64,000 bases of DNA, taken from contig OZ029919.1 of NCBI GenBank assembly GCA_964023275.1, positions 662,001 to 726,000 of the forward strand, written 5' to 3'. Below, one piece after another: positions 58,150 through 64,000 of this stretch; the stretch's first letter is position 1, and the number at the start of each line of letters is the position of its first letter. The notes under the pieces were generated by a model. It ran no database searches and had not been told where the DNA came from. It was given only the letters and a program-made list of their open reading frames with translations. Both the position numbers and the translations under genes were made by a program. Source of the DNA: Norana najaformis (lineage: Eukaryota; Annelida; Clitellata; Crassiclitellata; Hormogastridae).

Positions 58150-58345
58150 AGGAATACAGTTGCCGATTGGAGAGAGCGCTTGGCTTGTAACACGGAGCGC
58201 ACGGGTTCGGGCCTCCTCCTCTGAGACGGTAACTGTGTGAAGAGATCTTGAGCAAGTTCTTCACTTAGAATTGTTCAGCGCAATCGTTTGATGTTTAATC
58301 ATACGATGGTGGCGCTTAATAAATGAAGAAATGATTATAGTAATA
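58150..58345 (+). mobile_element. tRNA-derived SINE, family D (forward copy)
   Basis: CCGATTGGAGAGAGCGCTTGG is the A-box side and GGGTTCGGGCCTCC the B-box side. Then GAGACGGTAACTGTGTGAAG and a tail with GGCGCTTAATAAATGAAG follow, the last shared with other repeats in the window. Confidence 0.7.
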
Positions 58346-58672
58346 ATAAGAAGAAGAAAGGAGACAAGTTGATGAAGTGACATAGTCAGACTGATAAACA
58401 GACACAAGAAAGGCCGGCATAGTGTAAGTAGGTTAAGTAGTGAAGGAGTGATGGAATGAGGAAGTGTGACCGTGTCTGAGAAAAAGCTCACAAATTCGAA
58501 ATATATCCAAACTGGGTTTGATGCTGCATTGAAATGGAGTGGAAATGCTGAATAATTGGGTTAAAACCGCATTTTTCTATCGCAATTAGTCATAAAGGTG
58601 CATTTTTTAAAGATATAGGTCCCCACCAATACATTTGAGAAATCGGAAGTTCGCCATGACTATGTCACCTTG

Positions 58673-59731
58673 TCACCTTGTGCCGTCGGTTCTTGGAACC
58701 CTAGCGACCGCCATGACCAGCCTTCTCCATTCTCTTCTGTCCATTGCCACATCCCTCAGCTGTGCAAGATTCATCGCCGTCCTTCTCTGCACCTCCTCCA
58801 TCCATCTAGTTCTCGGTCGTCCTCTTCTCCTCGTCCCCTCTCCACACGCCAACATCATCGCCTTCTCCAGTCCATCAGCGCGCATCACATGTCCAAAGTA
58901 CATCATCTTCTACCTGCTGGCTCTTTGATTCAATGTCAGATCACCTCTTAGATCACCAATCTCCTGTAGTACTGACTCATTTGTTCTCTTTTCCCTCCAC
59001 GATATCCTCAGGAGTTTCCCCCATATCCACATTTCACACGCCACGATTTTATCCTCCAAGCCTTTCGTTTTTGTCCATGTCTCGCTTCCATATAATACTA
59101 TGGGGAAGATCATAGCTTTGACAAGTCCTGTCTTTGTCTTCATGCTCATGTGTCTGTCCTTCCATATCTTTTCCATTCCTTGCATTGCAGTTTTGCCCAG
59201 AGCGATTCTCCTTCTCACCTCTCCATCGCACCTACCCTCTCTCTCTATTAATGATCCCAGAAATGAGAAACTTGTTACAACCTCTATGTTTTCTCCATCC
59301 ATCTCGAAAGTATCCCATTCTGCCGTCGTCATGATCTTAGTCTTTTTGATGTTGAAGTATAGCCCTGCCTTTTCACTTTCCCTCTTTAGTCGACGTACAA
59401 GTTCAACAAGATCATCCTTTTTCCCTGCCATAAGTGTTGTATCATCTGCGTATCTTAAGTTGTTTAATATCCTCCCTGCTATCCTCACTCCTTCCTCCGC
59501 CCCATCCAAATCCGCCAGCCGCATTATTCTTTCTGCATACAGGTTGAACAGAGTCGGAGATAGTATGCAACCCTGTCTCACCCCCTTCCCGATTCTAATT
59601 TTCTCAGTGTCTCCATGTTCCGTCCTGATTACTGCCTCTTGATTCTCGTATAGCTCTTGAGAAGCATGATGAGATGCCTTGGTATTCCCATCTCTTCTAA
59701 GGTTTTCCACATTAGTGAATGATTTATACAA
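58673..59731 (-). pseudogene. LINE reverse transcriptase remnant (5'-truncated, RTE/craft-like)
   Basis: The main open part (59,731-58,910) has RT blocks: GKGVRQGCILSPTLFNLYAE, LRYADDTTLMA (catalytic YADD) and FNIKKTKIM. Then come FSFLGSLIEREGRCDGEVRR and LYGSETWTKTKG, the usual thumb and C-terminal region. The C-terminal MMYFGHVMRADGLEK and TRRRGRPRTRWMEEV lie in another frame at 58,906-58,673, so there is a frameshift near 58,910. No endonuclease domain or earlier RT blocks are present: the copy is 5'-truncated as is typical. Confidence 0.88.
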
Positions 59732-59739
59732 TCAAAGGC

Positions 59740-61060
59740 TTTGCTGTAATCTATGAAACATAGGTGTACCTCCTGCCCATGACTATGACTCGACTAAAAT
59801 GACTGAGCCAAGGGGGTCGTGAATATTAACTAGTATAGCATTTTGGAAGAACGTATCGAGACTCCTCTGGGGCGGCTACCAATGACATTTCCATTAAAAA
59901 ACTGGTTAATAGGATGAATATTTGCATGGGCGGGTTATTTGCATAGTAATGGACACACCCAACTCCGAAGTAGGGCAACAAGGTGACAGGTAGAATTAAG
60001 AATTTGTTTGGGCATCATAAATAAAATTGAAAATAAATACTCATACAGCGAAACACAATATAATGACTTGCATTCTGATAGCCTGCAGAAAAGGAATGTA
60101 AATATGCAAAGGACTCATTTTGATCAATTTTTTGTTTAATTCCTTTCTCAGTGTGTTCCTCGTAAATCAGCTTCTCCCACTTTTTGAGGTTTTTCTCAAG
60201 CTTGTTCATCAAGTTAAACCGAGTGAGAAAACATAAAAGCGAGTGAGCGAACGTGAAAATGAATGAGCAAATGTGAAAGCTAGTAAGAAAACGTGAAAGC
60301 TAGTGAGAAAACGTGAAAGCTAGTGAGAAAACGTGAAAGCGAGTGAGCAAATATCACAGCGAGTGAGCATATATGAAAGCGAGTAGTCTAACTGTGAAAG
60401 AGAGTGAATTAGACAGTCATTTAGCAAACGCATCAGTATCTTAACACCCCGTAAAACGTCTGCGTGTATCTTATATCAAACGACAAGCTTTGGCTGCCAG
60501 AGTCTTTCAGATCGATCTTACCTCACCAGAAATGTTACATACGTTTGATCAAGTATCCGAAAATTTTGACAATTCAGTCAGACGGTAGAACGCAGGGTGA
60601 ACGCGTTTTAATGTGTCTCAATACTGTTTCACAGCATCTTATACCTGCCAGGGCCGTTGACATCGATCTAATTTCAACCGCACTGTTATGTCGATCAGAA
60701 CATAAAGTCACATTAAAACAGGTCGAAGCTTCCAATATTTACCTGTCTGTTGACGTTCTCAGTGTCTCCTTGAAGCTCTGTCTACCCCAGCAAACGAAAG
60801 AAGGCAGAAAAACGAATGGCTGAGCTCGGCTGTGAAGACAAGACCGCCTCGTGAAGTTAGTACGTGAAAACATTCAAGTGACAGTGTTTACCTAACGCGG
60901 TTCGTGATTCGCTTCCGGCTATAGGCTCCTCCTTTTGTGACGTCAGGTTGATGCATATGCATCTACCTACGCAACAGTGCTCAGCGAAGCGTAACGAAGG
61001 AATGCGAAAGAAACGTATGCATGTGTGTATGTATATGTATGTACGTATGTGTATATGTGT
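59740..61060. other. Intergenic, no gene recognised
   Basis: Contains the 21-bp tandem repeat, two ATTTGCAT octamers 19 bp apart near 59,920, and a TGACGTCA next to ATGCATATGCAT near 60,940-60,963. No exons were identified. Confidence 0.4.
60225..60405. repeat. About 21-bp tandem repeat
   Basis: Eight or so units of GAGTGAGAAAACGTGAAAGC type with substitutions. No coding sense. Confidence 0.9.
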
Positions 61061-61062
61061 AT

Positions 61063-61180
61063 CATTGATGCAGAAGGCTGAAAGTTAAGTGATGACGATG
61101 TCATCTTCGAATATGGCGATGAGAAGCAGAGCCAAGTAGCCGAGGAATATTCCGGCGTTCGACAGAAGCAAGATGTGCAG
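61063..61180 (-). pseudogene. Truncated duplicate of the second ZIP paralogue's last exon
   Basis: 118 bp matching 63825-63942 with two visible differences. It encodes LHILLLSNAGIFLGYLALLL then IAIFEDDIVIT and a stop. It lacks the first 40 bp of the exon and has no acceptor (microsatellite-like sequence adjoins it), so it is a non-functional partial copy. Confidence 0.8.
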
Positions 61181-61429
61181 TGTGAGTGCTTATATATGTA
61201 TGAATGAATGAATATATGAAAGCGCCTTTTAAGAATTCCTCTCAAAGTCATTTTTATGTATTCATATACATATCAAAGCTTGTATATATAAGCACCTTTA
61301 CGAGCCATCCAAAAGTGCTATCAGCTTCTACAGAACTCCAAAGTGAGTAGTAAAACGCACATGGCATCAACCGATGGCTCGCCAATGCGTATAAGCCATG
61401 TGTATGTATCCATGCACTTGTATAGCGCG

Positions 61430-61990
61430 TTTTAAGAAACTCACAAAGGCGCTGCAGGGTGGCTATCGAAGATTACCAAAAAGATGCGTCTTAAGATGAA
61501 CCGAGAATGTTTCCTGAGATGCTGAGGCGCCCGAGAGATCGAATTTCTGGGGGCAGACTGTTCCAAAGAAGCGGTCACACACAGGAAAAAGCACCATTTA
61601 CCCTTGCCGTCGTGCAGGAGCGCGGAACTGTGAGCTGGCCAGGAGCAGCAGAGCGCAGCCTTTGACGACCCGGTTGGCTCGCAACAGGTATGAGAAACTC
61701 TCTGATGTATTCTGGAGCCGAACCAGCAATCGACATCCTGTCTATTAGAAGTATTTTGAACTGGATTCTCTTCTCAATCGGAAGTCAGTGCAGAGTATCA
61801 CACATAAGGTTGAGATGTGCGAGAATTTAGGCAGGTGGGCCAAGATCCTGGCCGCGCAGTTGAGGACCGACTGCAGCTGGCGAATTCGGAACTTTGGCAG
61901 GCCTGTTAGGACTGAGTTGCAATAGTCCAAGCGCTTCGTGCACGATGAAAGAGTGAACCAGGGTGGCCACAGCACCGTGAGATAAACTGC
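61430..61990 (-). mobile_element. CR1/L2-like LINE C-terminal remnant
   Basis: Minus-strand reading gives KRLDYCNSVLTGLPKFRIRQ and LQSVLNCAARILAHLP, then in another frame LPIEKRIQFKILL and later LLWNSLPPEIRSL. These are the RLDYCNSLLxGLP, LQxVxNxAARL, HWLPxxxRIxFK and LWNxLPxxIR blocks of such elements, in order but frameshifted. Confidence 0.8.
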
Positions 61991-62464
61991 GCCATAGGGT
62001 CATTCCCACATGGTTAGTTCAACGACAGCTGACCATGTACCTATACTGGTATTATTTTAAGGTATGTATACATGAATGGTATATTTAGGTGACGCTGGAC
62101 CGACGCCAACAATCGCTTTACAGCTTCTGCCAATCTCTTCTGAACAACCCTTGGTCCCTCTCCGGCAAGTCATGTGCCTGGCTATTTGCACAGCGTCTGC
62201 GTAGGGGAACATCTCAAGTACCAGGTCAGTCAAGGCAAGGAGAACTAAATATTAGGATCTGTCAAGGTGTCTAAAGAAGCCTCAACGAGGTTCTTCGTTG
62301 GGTACAAAACGTGAAGCGTGCTTCTCAACGCACTCGAACCTCCCTTCCCCAATCTGCCCCATAAACTAATTTCACCTGAATACAGAGCCCCCGGTGCTTG
62401 GCTCATTTGTGAGCTTAGTCACACGGTTGGTTGCTCACAGATAAATACATTAACAAAGGGATAT

Positions 62465-62615
62465 GGAGGCAGAGATGGAAAAGGACAAAGAGACAGAAAA
62501 AGATGCAGAAGGACAGAGAAGGGCAGAAAGAGACAGAGAAGGACACAGAGAGAGAGACAGAAAAGAATGAGAGAGACAGAGAAAAACTGAGAGAGAAGGA
62601 CAAAGAGAGGGACAT
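62465..62615. repeat. GA-rich degenerate simple repeat
   Basis: AGACAGAGAAAGG-type purine-rich sequence; frames of RDREKDTER type are artefacts. Confidence 0.9.
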
Positions 62616-62795
62616 ATGGCTGACGCTTCACACTGAGAGTTGATAAATCGTGAGACATTCTATGTCTCTTCTGTGAGCTTTTGTCAGAATGTTTAGACAG
62701 CTTTTCATTCGGTCCCATCGCAGTAAAACTGCGCCTTTCGAAACCAGTTTTGTGCGGATCAAGCAGGTCTCTTGAAATAAGTCAGCGCATTGTTG

Positions 62796-62904
<109 letters not shown>

Positions 62905-63539
62905 GAAAAACATAGAGAGAGGCGCAGAGAGACATAAGCATGATACATACATAACCAAACAGAAAAGCAGACAAACAGATTAACAGACAGACAGATGCAG
63001 TAATCCTGGAAATCCCATGAGCAACACAGATGTTTCAGTCGAAATGGAAATCCCAGACTTCAATAACTCATCGCAAACCCACACGCGTATTACAAAGTCA
63101 ACTTCTTTTATCGTAACCTCACGCATCGTAAATACATGCAAACATTGTGCAAATATCGTATTGTCCCTTTTGTCCAATACGAATGCTTAATGCTTAGTCA
63201 AGGGCTCTCGTAATCGATAGGTTGGGGGTTCGGCATTAACTATAGTAGACCTACAGAAATAGACTCCGTCATAAAACTCAGTCGAGATCAATTGGCAGAA
63301 AAATTTAATATCTTCCTGAGCACAACACTAATGTCGACAACGTTCCTTCCGTGCTCGAATCCATGATTTGACTAAGCAATACCATACAGGCACACTTATC
63401 ACTTGTACTTACTTTACACATCTGTACACTTTATAACCGATAAATTACGCGTAAAGTCTAATTTAGGGTAAACGGGTTAAGTAAGTTAAGGTAAACTATG
63501 GTTCTTTGGTGAGTTTTATAAATTTGGTAAGGGCAGAAG

Positions 63540-63655
63540 ATGAGAGGTAAGATAAAATAAGATGAGGGAAGGAAAGGAAAGGAAAAGAAGGAAAAAGAAA
63601 GGAAAGGAATGGACAGGAAAGGAAAGGAACAGGAAGGAAAGGAAATGGAAATTCA
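63540..63655. repeat. (GGAAA)n-type purine-rich repeat
   Basis: AAGGAAAGGAAAGGAA-like sequence, followed at 63,690-63,775 by a two-copy direct repeat of about 40 bp (AAACTAGCCACCCCATCACA). Confidence 0.92.
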
Positions 63656-63846
63656 GATGAAGTTAGGACACCTGACGTAACAAACAACACAAAACTAGCC
63701 ACCCCATCACACTGTTTGAACCCCACACCAAAAACTAGCCACCCCATCACACTGTTTGAACCCCACACCAAAGTAGAACGCCGAGGACGACCACTGAGGT
63801 CAGAGGTCAGGGACCGGCCAAGGTCATTGATGCAGCAGGCTGAAAG

Positions 63847-63981
63847 TTAATTGATGACGATGTCATCTTCGAATATGGCGATGAGAAGCAGAGCCAAGTA
63901 GCCGAGGAATATTCCGGCGTTCGACAGAAGCAAGATGTGCAGTCGAGAATACAGTTTGTAGAACTCAACCAGCTCCGGTAT
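63847..63981 (-). CDS. Last exon of a second SLC39A (ZIP) paralogue, partial
   Basis: A 135-bp exon after GTTTTCAG, the same length as the last exon of the transporter gene at 44,175. It starts IPELVEFYKLYSRLHILLLS, continues NAGIFLGYLALLLIAIF and ends EDDIVIN-stop. IPEL and the final hydrophobic span correspond to IPELIQFF...[13 protein letters not shown] of the first gene. Both genes read the same way, so this is a tandem pair with the rest of the second gene beyond base 64,000. Confidence 0.85.
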   Translation of the reverse strand: MPELVEFYKLYSRLHILLLSNAGIFLGYLALLLIAIFEDDIVIN

Positions 63982-64000
63982 CTGAAAACGCAACACAATA

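Noticed and set aside
59915..60965. Octamer (ATTTGCAT) pair and CRE-like TGACGTCA with ATGCATATGCAT
   Set aside because: Short motifs without an adjacent gene start; expected by chance in a window of this size.

Overview
The window looks like nuclear DNA of a marine invertebrate, probably a deuterostome (echinoderm, hemichordate or lancelet-like); I cannot name the species. The reasons are spliced genes with GT-AG introns, dense SINE, LINE and DNA-transposon remnants, abundant microsatellites, and a REJ/polycystin-type receptor of the kind known from sea urchin sperm.

Layout. (1) About 1,883-29,819, minus strand: most of the extracellular part and the first membrane span of a polycystin-1/REJ-family receptor. 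In protein order it has a WSC domain, a short Cys-rich module, seven EGF-like exons, a REJ module, a GAIN-type region, a GPS autoproteolysis motif and TM1. Exon phases agree at almost every junction. The REJ module is split by one 11.8-kb exon encoding about 3,800 residues of Ser/Thr/Glu-rich, N-glycosylation-rich mucin-like tandem repeats. Any PLAT domain and remaining membrane spans would lie before base 1, and the signal-peptide exon was not found. (2) 32,351 to about 36,300, plus strand: a complete SR splicing factor (RRM, CCHC zinc knuckle, short RS tail; SRSF7/9G8-like). (3) 36,900-44,000: a terminal exon of an unknown coiled-coil protein (minus), a decayed Tc1/mariner element and a tiny Cys-rich exon or ORF (plus). 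(4) 44,175-54,795, minus strand: an SLC39A (ZIP) zinc transporter of the LIV-1 group, ZIP4/ZIP12-like, resolved into twelve exons. An intact-looking DNA transposon with a 563-codon ORF and inverted repeats sits in one intron. (5) 55,000-64,000: upstream sequence of the transporter, simple repeats, a piggyBac-like non-autonomous element, two kinds of LINE remnant, and the last exon of a second ZIP paralogue entering from beyond base 64,000.

The receptor, SR protein and transporters show no operon-like link. The most notable observations are the mucin tract inside the REJ module (with a 41-bp duplication breaking its frame and a furin-like site at its end), two tandem arrays that copy a real splice acceptor and a real splice donor in two different genes, a palindromic TGAATATTCA core arrayed at two periods in the transporter gene, and three newly delimited DNA elements. 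All coordinates and splice calls were made by eye from sequence, without homology searches or transcripts.
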